This document shows positions 47,041 to 55,446 of a stretch of 64,000 nt of DNA, one piece after another. Where the stretch lies: assembly GCA_001644045.1 (NCBI GenBank), contig LUUF01000059.1, positions 124,001 to 188,000 on the forward strand. The letters are read 5' to 3'. The number at the start of each line of letters is the position of its first letter. The first letter of the stretch is position 1. This DNA is from Methylomonas methanica. GTDB taxonomy: Bacteria > Pseudomonadota > Gammaproteobacteria > Methylococcales > Methylomonadaceae. The notes under the pieces are model-generated. The model was not told where the DNA came from and did no database searches. It saw nothing but the letters and a program-made list of their open reading frames with translations. The translations under genes and the position numbers were made by a program.

Positions 47041-47718
47041 CTATGCGGCTGACGGTGAATCCGCTAAAAACAGCCGCCGCCTGCCGATACATAATCCCAC
47101 AACAGCAGAGCCGAACAGTAACATCGCTGAAGGCAGCGGCACCGGAGCCAACAGGCGCTCCCAGGTACCCGGATTGCCGGTTACCGAACCGGTTAAGCTG
47201 TAAATCAATTCCCCCGCATCCACTGAATTTAAACCGTTTGCAACCGAACTTATCGAAACGCCGCCCAGCAAACCCGGCCGGCCATATTCATGTTTATTGA
47301 GGACCGCATTCCAATTGCCGCGGAGATGCCCGTCGGCGTCGGTATCAAACTCTATCCGCGCACTCCTGTCGTAATAGGTCTGAAAATGTGGGTCGACCCC
47401 GGTATTATTAGGGTTGGTGTAAAACCCCGCCGTATCGATCTTAAAATATTGCCCAAGGCCAAAGCTGAAGGTAAATGGGATCCGCGCACCGGAATAATCA
47501 TCCACATCAAGAACAGCCCGACCGTTTTTGGGCAACAACGATTCGTCAACGATGAAACTGATGTTTACGCCGACATCTCCAAGACCGGGCGGATATATGT
47601 CGGTAAAAGTATTGCCGGTGTACGTGTATTGAACCAATGCCGCAGTCGCGGGCGTGCATAAACCGGCGGACACTATTATCGAGAAGGTTAATGCCAAGTA
47701 ACGAACGATGATATTCAT
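47041..47718 (-). CDS. Secreted protein with PEP-CTERM-like sorting tail
   Basis: 225 residues. A signal peptide (about 1-27, ending TPATAA) is followed by a beta-rich region LVQYTYTGNTFTDIYPPG. The C-terminus carries the tripartite sorting signal: VPLPSAMLLFGSAVVGLC, a hydrophobic helix, then GRRRLF. PEP-CTERM proteins are usually processed by an exosortase and exported together with extracellular polysaccharide. No exosortase gene is visible in the window. Function otherwise unknown. Confidence 0.85.
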   Translation of the reverse strand: MNIIVRYLALTFSIIVSAGLCTPATAALVQYTYTGNTFTDIYPPGLGDVGVNISFIVDESLLPKNGRAVLDVDDYSGARIPFTFSFGLGQYFKIDTAGFYTNPNNTGVDPHFQTYYDRSARIEFDTDADGHLRGNWNAVLNKHEYGRPGLLGGVSISSVANGLNSVDAGELIYSLTGSVTGNPGTWERLLAPVPLPSAMLLFGSAVVGLCIGRRRLFLADSPSAA

Positions 47719-47923
47719 GGTGTTTACCTATATGCCAATGTTGTCGAGACTGGTGAGTTCTTGATGATACTCGCGCATACTCTAGCTTTCAAACCAATCC
47801 GCCAAACATCGAAAATTTTGCTTATCGCTTTATTCCTGCAACCAATAATCAGCCACCCACATGGAACGCTCGTTAGCCGATATCGTTAGTAACCGCCCAC
47901 CTATTTCCCTTGCCTGATTGCTT

Positions 47924-48466
47924 TCAGAAACTGGAATTCGCCTGATTAAGAAACTCAAGCTCTTCGGCCGTTGAGGCACGCCCCAGAATTTGGTTGCGAT
48001 GCGGATAACGGCCGAAGCGATCGACAATGGCCTTGTGCTTTAACTCGAATTGGTAGTTATCCGGCAAGCCATTTTCGCGGTAGAGCTTTTCCGCCCATGC
48101 ATGGATGGTTTTGGATTCGCTGTGCATAAAGGGCAAGTACAGGAAACTGCGCTCGATAGGCGACAAGCTTAGGTCTGCACCCACCGCTAGCGCTTCCTGC
48201 GCCAACACCAGTGCCACTGGATCGTGAGCAAATGCCAAAGGCATGTTGCGGTGGATGTTTCTGGAGAACTGATCGATGACGATGACTTCGGCGAGTCGGC
48301 CTTTGGGTTCTTGCCGCCACCTGAATAATTCGCCTTTTATGGCTTGTTGAAGTGTGGATTCGAATCGGTCGGTGATGGTTTTATCGAAGTCCGGGTTGGC
48401 TGACCACCAGAGTTTGGGGGGAGTTTCTTCGAACCAGAATTTTAGGATTTCTTGGTAAGTGGTCAT
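47924..48466 (-). CDS. DUF924 family protein
   Basis: 180 residues starting MTTYQEILKFWFEETPPKLWW. DUF924 features are clear: the EVIVIDQFSRNIHRNMPLAFAHD stretch (about 59-81), FLYLPFMHSES and the closing FGRYPHRNQILGR. The family has a TPR-like fold and unknown biochemical role. The gene stands alone. Its start lies just before the first copy of the structured repeat. Confidence 0.9.
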   Translation of the reverse strand: MTTYQEILKFWFEETPPKLWWSANPDFDKTITDRFESTLQQAIKGELFRWRQEPKGRLAEVIVIDQFSRNIHRNMPLAFAHDPVALVLAQEALAVGADLSLSPIERSFLYLPFMHSESKTIHAWAEKLYRENGLPDNYQFELKHKAIVDRFGRYPHRNQILGRASTAEELEFLNQANSSF

Positions 48467-48478
48467 TGGCTTTTTGTT

Positions 48479-48757
48479 GTGTCACTGGCGCGACGGCTGG
48501 TTTTAATGTCGGTTCGCGGACCGACGGCCGCGATACTTTCTTTTGTTTGGCCAAAGAAAAGTCACCAAAAGAAACGCCACCCGGATGCCGCTTTATCCTG
48601 CGCTCCTCACTTTTGAACGGGGTTGCCTGAAGGGGCTTCCCAGCCCCTGCATGCAACGCGCCGCATCCCTGCGGCGCCCCTACGGGCTGATCCGTTCAAA
48701 AGCTCCGGTGCTCGGCGCGGCATACGGGAGAAAACCCCGCCGGGATTTGAACGAAAG
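48479..48757 (+). repeat. Structured repeat, copy 1
   Basis: About 280 bases, the only content of the stretch 48467-48858 besides spacer. It shares with the inverted second copy (49667-50007) the blocks CTGGCGCGACGG, ATGTCGGTTC-N-CGGACCGAC, GATACTTTC, CCGGATGCCGCTTT, ATCCTGCGCTCC and GTGCTCGGCGCGGCAT. Inside, CTTTTGAACGG (48610-48620) pairs with CCGTTCAAAAG (48692-48702), enclosing hairpins GGGGCT/AGCCCC, GCGCCGCA/TGCGGCGC (48658-48677) and GCCC/GGGC. No coding frame. A dispersed, possibly mobile or regulatory element. Confidence 0.8.
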
Positions 48758-48858
48758 TTTGTTTATTTTTTGGCATCACTGACGTAGGTGGACATTGCTT
48801 TCCTATCCACCGCTTAAGTCCCCGTGGGCACGAAAACCATGCCCACACGATTACCCAA

Positions 48859-49578
48859 CTATTTGTTCAAACTTACACCCTTATGCATATACTCTTCCGC
48901 TACGGTATAAAGTTTTTGGAAAACCTTGTTCAACGCTTCCAGTCGAGCTTCGTTCTGTCCTGTATTACGGTTCGCATACATGAATGGGCGAATGGCTTTG
49001 TACTCTCCGCTATCTTCAGCAAACCCATATAAATAGCCATTATTTATGTCTAAAAGGGAAGCCTCGTAAACTGAATACGAGTCTCTATGATGCCCCGGCA
49101 CCAGCCACATTCCGACGATGGATATATTCAACATACTCAACGGGTTTAAATATGAATCAGTACCCGTATTATCGTTAATGAACAAAATGGCATCCGCACC
49201 CATCCTTGCGCCTGCTAAGCGGGATTCATTTAAGAAACAACCACCTTCGCTTTTATAGCCACAATTTGATATTAAGGATTGAGGAATGATTTCAAAGCTT
49301 TTAACAAAGCCTAAGTCCCTAAACTTTTCGCCCCAGGACTTTATAGCCTCTTGCTCTTCTTTTGAAATTTCCATCCGGTGACGGCTGGCTGGCACCACCG
49401 CTATTTTTAACGGGATAGTTGCCTGTGGGCGCAATTTCCTAACTTCCTCCACAGTTTTAGCGGTTGAAAACTGAGTTTTGGGAATATCTTCAATAGATTG
49501 CTCCAAGTGAGGACGCAAATCTGTTGCAGAACAGGCCGCGAGAAGTGCAGTTAACGTAAAAATCCAGATTTTTTTCAT
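48859..49578 (-). CDS. Predicted lipoprotein, function unknown
   Basis: 239 residues with a strong GGAGG seven bases before the ATG. A lipoprotein signal MKKIWIFTLTALLAACSATD has its lipobox LLAAC with the modified cysteine at 16. The mature domain, IPLKIAVVPASRHRMEISKEE, later DAILFINDNTG and VYEASLLDINNG, resembles lipoproteins with an alpha/beta nucleotide- or protein-binding fold but matches no family recognised here. It lies between two inverted copies of a structured repeat, which might delimit a cassette. Confidence 0.8.
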   Translation of the reverse strand: MKKIWIFTLTALLAACSATDLRPHLEQSIEDIPKTQFSTAKTVEEVRKLRPQATIPLKIAVVPASRHRMEISKEEQEAIKSWGEKFRDLGFVKSFEIIPQSLISNCGYKSEGGCFLNESRLAGARMGADAILFINDNTGTDSYLNPLSMLNISIVGMWLVPGHHRDSYSVYEASLLDINNGYLYGFAEDSGEYKAIRPFMYANRNTGQNEARLEALNKVFQKLYTVAEEYMHKGVSLNK

Positions 49579-49666
49579 AAATCCTCCATAAATTAATTCA
49601 TTGCTTAGGCTAGCTTGCTAATCCTATCTCACCTTAGTTGATTAATAAATATAATTGCCGCGTGAA

Positions 49667-50007
49667 ACTTGGGGGAACCGTTTCCCCCGCATGCCGCGCC
49701 GAGCACCGAGGCTTTCGTCGGGATTAGCCCGAAGGGGCGATGCATGGATGCATCGCGTTGACGAAGGGGCAGGAAGCCCCTTTCGTCAACCCCCGACGAA
49801 AGCTTCGGAGCGCAGGATAAAAGCGGCATCCGGGCCGCCTTTTCTTTGGATACTTTCTTTTGGCGGAGCACAAATTCGCCTGGAGCGAATTTGAACAGCC
49901 GACAGGCTGGCCCGAAGGGCGAAAACCAGGGATGGTTTTCGTAGCGAAAGTATCTCGCCTGTCGGTCCGAGAACCGACATCCAAACAACCCGTCGCGCCA
50001 GCGACAC
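49667..50007 (-). repeat. Structured repeat, copy 2 (inverted relative to copy 1)
   Basis: About 340 bases filling most of the stretch 49579-50079. Reverse-complemented it matches copy 1 in order, with an extra insertion near the tail. Its closing stem is GCTTTCGTCGGG (49711-49722) with CCCGACGAAAGC (49792-49803), and an inner hairpin GCGATGCAT/ATGCATCGC lies at 49737-49756. The stem sequences differ from copy 1 but remain paired, which points to selection for structure. No gene is seen in it. Confidence 0.8.
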
Positions 50008-50079
50008 AAATCACACAACGCTACCGAATAAAAACACAATCCCCTATAATCGAACTTACTCAAAAACAACACCCCAACC

Positions 50080-50961
50080 ATGCCAACCCCCTTCCAGCGT
50101 ATCGGTATCATCGGCAAGTGCGGCGATCCCGGTATTGCCGCGACGCTGAACGAACTTTTCCGTTACCTAAAAACCCGTGGTCACGACATCGTCGTCGATA
50201 GCCGAAGTGCGGAATTGCTCGAAAACGCCGACATAAAGGGCGCTTATATCGAGCGCCTGCCGGAACTCTGCGACTTGATTATTGCCGTGGGCGGCGACGG
50301 CACGTTTTTAGCCGCAGCCCGTGCCGCCGCCGATTTCGAAACGCCGCTATTAGGCGTAAACCTCGGCAGACTGGGCTTTTTGGTGGACATTTCGCCGGAA
50401 CAATTGTCCAGCCGCCTGGACAGGATTTTGGCCGGGGAGTTCAAGAGCGAGCAACGCCAGCTGCTCAGCACCCATATCATCCGCGACCACGAAATCATCC
50501 ATCAGCAAACCGCCGTCAACGAGGTGGTGGTACACCGCTGGGTGACGCCGAGCATGATAGAGATCGTCACCAGCATCGACGGCGTTTATCTAAATACCCA
50601 ACGTTCGGACGGCTTGATCGTCGCCACCCCGACCGGCTCCACCGCGTATTCCTTGTCGGCTGGCGGCCCGATCTTGCATCCGGCGCTAAATGCCCTGGTG
50701 TTGGTACCTTTGAACCCGCATACCTTGTCGAATCGGCCCATCGTGATCAACGACAACGTCGTCATCGAGATTCGTTTCAGCCAAACAAAACAGATTAATG
50801 CGTTGGTGACTTGCGATCATATGGAGATTCCGGACGTACGGATCAACGACAAAATCGTCATCAAAAAATCCGCCAAACCGATTAAAATTTTGCACCCTGC
50901 GGATCACGATTTTTTCCATACCTTACGAAGCAAACTTAACTGGAGCGGCTACCCCGCCTAA
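50080..50961 (+). CDS. nadK: NAD kinase
   Basis: 293 residues. The catalytic GGDGTFL motif is at 71-77, followed by LLGVNLGRLGFL, NEVVVHR and TPTGSTAYSLSAGGPI, all hallmarks of ATP-NAD kinase. It phosphorylates NAD to NADP. The gene ends 4 bases before recN, the common gammaproteobacterial pairing. Initiation is at ATG 50080 after an AC-rich leader. Confidence 0.97.
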   Translation: MPTPFQRIGIIGKCGDPGIAATLNELFRYLKTRGHDIVVDSRSAELLENADIKGAYIERLPELCDLIIAVGGDGTFLAAARAAADFETPLLGVNLGRLGFLVDISPEQLSSRLDRILAGEFKSEQRQLLSTHIIRDHEIIHQQTAVNEVVVHRWVTPSMIEIVTSIDGVYLNTQRSDGLIVATPTGSTAYSLSAGGPILHPALNALVLVPLNPHTLSNRPIVINDNVVIEIRFSQTKQINALVTCDHMEIPDVRINDKIVIKKSAKPIKILHPADHDFFHTLRSKLNWSGYPA

Positions 50962-50965
50962 GACC

Positions 50966-52648
50966 ATGCTGTTAAACCTGAATATTATCGACCTTGCCGT
51001 AGTCGACGCGCTGGACCTGGATCTAGACCCCGGCATGTCGGTATTGACCGGCGAAACCGGCGCCGGCAAATCGATTTTACTAACGGCGCTGGGCCTGGCC
51101 TTGGGCGACCGCGCCGATTCCGGCTATGTGCGGCCCGGCAGCAAGCGTGCCGAGGTGAATATCGAATTCGATTTGTCCAAAGCGCCGCTGGTCAAGCAAT
51201 GGCTGATCGATAACGAATTGGACGACGACGGCCAATGCATGATCCGCCGTACCATCAGCGACGACGGCCGTTCCAAGGCTTATATCAATAACCGCCCGGT
51301 CAACCTGCAAACCCTGCAAGGCTTGAGCCGGCAACTGGTGGAAATCCACGGCCAACACGCGCATCTGACGCTGCTGGACAGCGAAGAACAGCGCCGGTTG
51401 CTGGACGGTTTCGCCGGCAATCAGGCCTTGCTGGATAACTTGAACAGTTGTTATCAAAACTGGAAACAGGCGCATAAGCAACTGCAGCAATTGTTAAAAG
51501 CCGGCAGCGATCAGGCCGAACGCGAGGAATTGCTGCGTTACCAACTCGACGAGTTACAGCAACTGGATTTGGAAAACTTCGATTACCAGGCCTTGGCCGA
51601 CGAACATCACAAGCTCGCTAACCTGGGCAAAATCCTCGGCGTCGGTCAGCAGCAGTTGGATATTTTGTACGACAACGACCAGCAATCGGTGGCCGACATG
51701 CTGGGCCATGTGATTCATGCCATCAACGAGCTAGCGCAATATGCCAACGAGCTAAACGGCGTTTCCGAATTATTGAGCGACGCGGAAATCCAGATTGGTG
51801 AAGCTACCCAACAATTGCGCCGTTTCCTGGAAAATCAGGAAGCCGACCCGCAGCAGCTAATCTGGCTGGAAAATCAGATCGGGGTGATTCAATCGCTGAG
51901 CCGCAAACATAAAATCCAGCCGGAAGAATTGCCGGAACTGGCCGCGCGCTTTGCTACCGAACTGGATAATCTGACCCACAGCAGCGAACGTATCGAAAGC
52001 CTAAATGCCGATTGCGAGCGGTTGTTAAGCCAGTACCGCAAACTGGCCGGCGAGTTGTCCGCCAGCCGCCGTCGAGCCGGCGCGGAGTTGCAACAGCGCA
52101 TTTCCGATGCGATCAAGGAATTGGGGATGCCGCACGGCGAGTTCATCGTCAATCTCCGCACGCCGGAAGACGCAGAACCGCAACGCAACGGTGTGGACAG
52201 CATCGAGTTTCTGGTCAGCACCAACCCCGGCTTGCCCGCTAAGCCGTTGGCGAAAGTCGCATCGGGTGGCGAGTTGTCGCGGATCAGCTTGGCGATTCAA
52301 GTCACCACCAGTACTGACAAAACCACGCCGACGATGATTTTCGACGAGGTCGATTCCGGCATCGGCGGCGGCATCGCCGAAATCGTCGGCCAGAAGCTGC
52401 GGCGCTTGAGTTTGAACCGCCAAGTGTTGTGCGTGACGCACTTACCGCAAGTCGCGTCGCAAGCGCATCAGCATTTATTTGTCGCCAAAAATCAGAAAGC
52501 GGCGGTGACTTCCTCGACAGTTCGCCGTCTGAGCGACGAAGAACGGGTCAACGAAGTGGCCCGCATGCTGGGCGGCGTGACAATTACCGAAAACACCTTG
52601 GCGCATGCGCGGGAGATGTTGGTTTCTGGCGGTCTGACCAACGACTAA
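50966..52648 (+). CDS. recN: DNA repair protein RecN
   Basis: 560 residues, close to the family size. The N-terminal Walker A is GETGAGKS (29-36), the long coiled-coil middle runs from about 150 to 380, and the C-terminal half has KVASGGELSRISLAIQ (ABC signature) and MIFDEVDSGIGGGIAE (Walker B). RecN is an SMC-like protein acting in double-strand break repair and is often SOS-regulated, but no clear LexA box is visible here because it is probably transcribed from upstream of nadK. Confidence 0.97.
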   Translation: MLLNLNIIDLAVVDALDLDLDPGMSVLTGETGAGKSILLTALGLALGDRADSGYVRPGSKRAEVNIEFDLSKAPLVKQWLIDNELDDDGQCMIRRTISDDGRSKAYINNRPVNLQTLQGLSRQLVEIHGQHAHLTLLDSEEQRRLLDGFAGNQALLDNLNSCYQNWKQAHKQLQQLLKAGSDQAEREELLRYQLDELQQLDLENFDYQALADEHHKLANLGKILGVGQQQLDILYDNDQQSVADMLGHVIHAINELAQYANELNGVSELLSDAEIQIGEATQQLRRFLENQEADPQQLIWLENQIGVIQSLSRKHKIQPEELPELAARFATELDNLTHSSERIESLNADCERLLSQYRKLAGELSASRRRAGAELQQRISDAIKELGMPHGEFIVNLRTPEDAEPQRNGVDSIEFLVSTNPGLPAKPLAKVASGGELSRISLAIQVTTSTDKTTPTMIFDEVDSGIGGGIAEIVGQKLRRLSLNRQVLCVTHLPQVASQAHQHLFVAKNQKAAVTSSTVRRLSDEERVNEVARMLGGVTITENTLAHAREMLVSGGLTND

Positions 52649-52679
52649 GATAAAATAGATACCCCTCTTACTGTTCCTG

Positions 52680-52701
52680 GATTCCCGCTAAAGCGGGAAT
52701 C
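52680..52701. repeat. Inverted repeat downstream of recN
   Basis: GATTCCCGCT-AA-AGCGGGAATC, a perfect 10-base stem. It lies 32 bases after the recN stop, between convergent genes. It has no T-run, so it could be a REP-like element rather than a classical terminator. Confidence 0.6.
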
Positions 52702-52791
52702 AAGGAAATATCAAAAGCCTTGCCCCCATGAATTCGCGGGGATGGCGCATATTTCCAATTTACTTGCCCGTCCGCTATTTATACGGACTGA

Positions 52792-53703
52792 TCATTTCAA
52801 CGACAAACTCAACACCCCCACCATTACCAATGTAGCCCCACCGATCTGCGCCAGGCTCAATTCCTCCCCGAGAAAATAACTGGCCATAAACAAAGTTGCC
52901 ACCGGCCCCAAGGAGCCGATCAACGAGGTATGGCTGGAACCAATCATTTTAATCGCCGCCGACAGCATGAACACCGGCAGCACCGTCGAGAAAATCGCCA
53001 TCAGCAAGCTCAATTGATAAACCCGCATCGGCAGCAGCAAAGCCTGCGGCGGATGCGTGAATAGAAATTGCAATACCGTGGCTAAGCAAGCCACCAGCAT
53101 CGCATAAGCGGTAAAGCGCGAGGCGCCGATACGGACCACCGTTTCGCCGGTGCCGATTAGATACGCTGCGTAGGTCAAGGTGCTGGCAAACACGAAACCG
53201 GCACCCAACAGCAGATGCGCCGACTGGATAGTAATTTCATCGAAAAACACCACGCCGATGCCGGCATAGCTGAGCAGTAACGCGACGATCTCCTTTCTGC
53301 CGAACGGTTTACCCAACACCACAGCCGACAGCACGACGACCATGGTCGGATACAGGAACAGAATCAACCGTTCCAGCCCAGCCGAAATGTATTGCAAACC
53401 GATAAAATCGAACAGACTGGACAGGTAATAACCCAGTAAACCCAATATCAGCAGCGCCAGATAATCTCTGCCCGTTAACGGCGTCAGATCCTTCCGGCCG
53501 ACATGGCGCCAGGCGACGATCAGGAAAAACGGCGCGGAAAACAGCATCCGCAACGCCAGTAAGGTCACCGCATCAATCGGTTGGTAATAGGCCAGTTTTA
53601 CCAATATCGCCTTGCCGGAAAAACCGATGGCCGCCAAGGTCGCCAGGCCAAAGCCCAACAAACGGTTGCGGTTGGATAATGCGGTGGATGTAGTCGTTGC
53701 CAT
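52792..53703 (-). CDS. EamA/DMT-family transporter
   Basis: 303 residues with ten membrane segments arranged as two EamA repeats; the second starts near AHLLLGAGFVFASTLTYAAYLIG. FSAPFFLIVAW and the LIGSLGPVATLFMASYFLGEELS ending are standard for drug/metabolite exporters. Substrate cannot be deduced. It is transcribed alone towards recN. Confidence 0.9.
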   Translation of the reverse strand: MATTTSTALSNRNRLLGFGLATLAAIGFSGKAILVKLAYYQPIDAVTLLALRMLFSAPFFLIVAWRHVGRKDLTPLTGRDYLALLILGLLGYYLSSLFDFIGLQYISAGLERLILFLYPTMVVVLSAVVLGKPFGRKEIVALLLSYAGIGVVFFDEITIQSAHLLLGAGFVFASTLTYAAYLIGTGETVVRIGASRFTAYAMLVACLATVLQFLFTHPPQALLLPMRVYQLSLLMAIFSTVLPVFMLSAAIKMIGSSHTSLIGSLGPVATLFMASYFLGEELSLAQIGGATLVMVGVLSLSLK

Positions 53704-53901
53704 TAGGCCTCCTGAAATTTGCGGGCCCTGGGCGAGTGTCGAAGCAACTGCGGCAAGACCCGCGGTTGCTTGATTTTTTTAGAAAAACGCAAACACCACG
53801 GCGATAGACAAAGTCCATTGCCATAGGTGCTTAAAGAAATGATTGCGGTTTGAATGTTGCATGCTGGCTGGATTATAGCCTTATCGTACCGGGTTAGTAC
53901 A

Positions 53902-53930
53902 ATCCTCCTTGCCAAGCCGACAAGGAGGAT
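53902..53930. repeat. Inverted repeat between transporter and esterase genes
   Basis: ATCCTCCTTG (53902-53911) pairs with CAAGGAGGAT (53921-53930) around a 9-base loop, just downstream of the minus-strand esterase gene. It may end that transcript, but no U-run follows in the sense direction. Confidence 0.5.
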
Positions 53931-53939
53931 AGCGGATAT

Positions 53940-55328
53940 TTAGCCTTTGCGTTTTCTGCCTAAACCCAACGCGCCAATCAGACCGGTGCCGAACAACCAG
54001 GCCGCAGCAGGGACGGGAACCGGCGCTACATAGCCGGATAAATCGGCTGCGGAAACTTTATAAGCATGCAGTACGCCGGGCAACAATTGATACGCGCTGG
54101 TCAACGTTGCCGAGCAGCCGCTGGTTTGACCAAGCGGACATTGAATCGATGTTGCATACGGATCGGCATCGCTGAAGCGGAAATACACATCGAATTGCGC
54201 GCCGGTGCCGTTTTGCGTAACGCTATAGTCGTTATCGGTGCCGGCCAGCATTAAGTAGCTGCCGTCGGCCAGTTTGGGGCCAATCGCCAAACCTTCCCAT
54301 TTTTCCGGGGATTTGTTGCCAAGAGCTGCCAAAGTGTTGGCATCGAGATCGAGAAACTGCGCGGATTTGCCGACTTTGGTATATGCCGCACCGCTATCAA
54401 GATCGATATTGGAAACATCCGTCGCTCCGTTCAAATCGATTTTATAAACTTCCTTGTCGGCGGTAGCAAACGTGGCACCGACACCTACGCCACGGTTGTT
54501 ACGCTCGAGCACGAAGAACTCGTGGTCGTTGATCGCGACCAACGCCGAAATGCCCTGACCTTGTCCCGAACGTTTCATCTCGTAAGCATATTGCGCCACT
54601 GCTTGGCCTGTTGCGGTATCGAACTTGACGATACGGTTGACCGCACCATTGCCGCCGCCTTCGTCCAGCATCGCGCTTTGCAGCATTGCAAACGCAAATT
54701 GGCCGTCGGGGCTGATGGCCAACCCTTCAAAGCCGCGATTGGTGCGTTTACCGGCGGTGTTGTTTGTATCATCGGCGTAATTGGCCACACCGCTTACAGC
54801 GTTTCGCGGTAGCAAATTAGTCGGCGTGGAATAGGTTTTGACCACCGCACCGGTATTGCGATCGATTTCGTACAGTGAAGGACCGTATTCGTCGGAGACC
54901 AGCAAGTTGCCGTTTTTGGGGTGGATCACAACGCCTTCCGGGTCAAAGGCGTTACCCAAGTTACTGGTGGGGTTGGGGGCAATCCCGTTCAGCGCGGAAC
55001 CGCCTTTGCTAAATTTCAGCGTTTGGGCGATCTGGAAATTGGAAATCGCGCCGGTGACGCTATTAATATCCAGCGTAAAACGTTGCACGCGGGTTTCGTA
55101 GTTCAGCGTGCCGCCGCCGGAGCCGCGATCCGACAAGCCCCACCACTCCTTGCGGTTGGTGTCGTAATAAATATCGGAGAAAAAGCCGACCCGGCCATCG
55201 TTAGCGTTCGAGCCGAATTGATCGGGCGTGTTGCCCGGAATGGCCAAACCATTGACGAATGTAGGCGTAGCCAGAGCCGTATCGGCCAGCAACAAGCCGG
55301 CCAAGACTAAAGTTGATTTTAAACGCAT
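53940..55328 (-). CDS. Phytase-like esterase domain protein with PEP-CTERM-like tail
   Basis: 462 residues. Signal peptide MRLKSTLVLAGLLLADTALA, then a beta-propeller-like region typical of the esterase-like phytase family: DIYYDTNRKEWWGLSDRG, FDPEGVVIHPKNGNLLVSDEYGPSLYEID and GFEGLAISPDGQFAF. The C-terminus VPVPAAAWLFGTGLIGALGLGRKRK is a PEP-CTERM-type sorting signal. An extracellular, cell-surface or matrix-bound hydrolase is likely; the substrate is unknown. Confidence 0.88.
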   Translation of the reverse strand: MRLKSTLVLAGLLLADTALATPTFVNGLAIPGNTPDQFGSNANDGRVGFFSDIYYDTNRKEWWGLSDRGSGGGTLNYETRVQRFTLDINSVTGAISNFQIAQTLKFSKGGSALNGIAPNPTSNLGNAFDPEGVVIHPKNGNLLVSDEYGPSLYEIDRNTGAVVKTYSTPTNLLPRNAVSGVANYADDTNNTAGKRTNRGFEGLAISPDGQFAFAMLQSAMLDEGGGNGAVNRIVKFDTATGQAVAQYAYEMKRSGQGQGISALVAINDHEFFVLERNNRGVGVGATFATADKEVYKIDLNGATDVSNIDLDSGAAYTKVGKSAQFLDLDANTLAALGNKSPEKWEGLAIGPKLADGSYLMLAGTDNDYSVTQNGTGAQFDVYFRFSDADPYATSIQCPLGQTSGCSATLTSAYQLLPGVLHAYKVSAADLSGYVAPVPVPAAAWLFGTGLIGALGLGRKRKG

Positions 55329-55446
55329 AACGGATACCTGAATTTATGGAAAGCTTGTGACAATCACCCAACTTTATCCGACGTTTATTACATCGACGTG
55401 ACACGTTCTTCCGACTGGCTAAGCCCGAAAAACCATAGCTTAACGG

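Noticed and set aside
48543..48782. Short frames inside the structured repeats
   Set aside because: They do not agree between the two copies and lie in hairpin-rich sequence, so they are not treated as genes.
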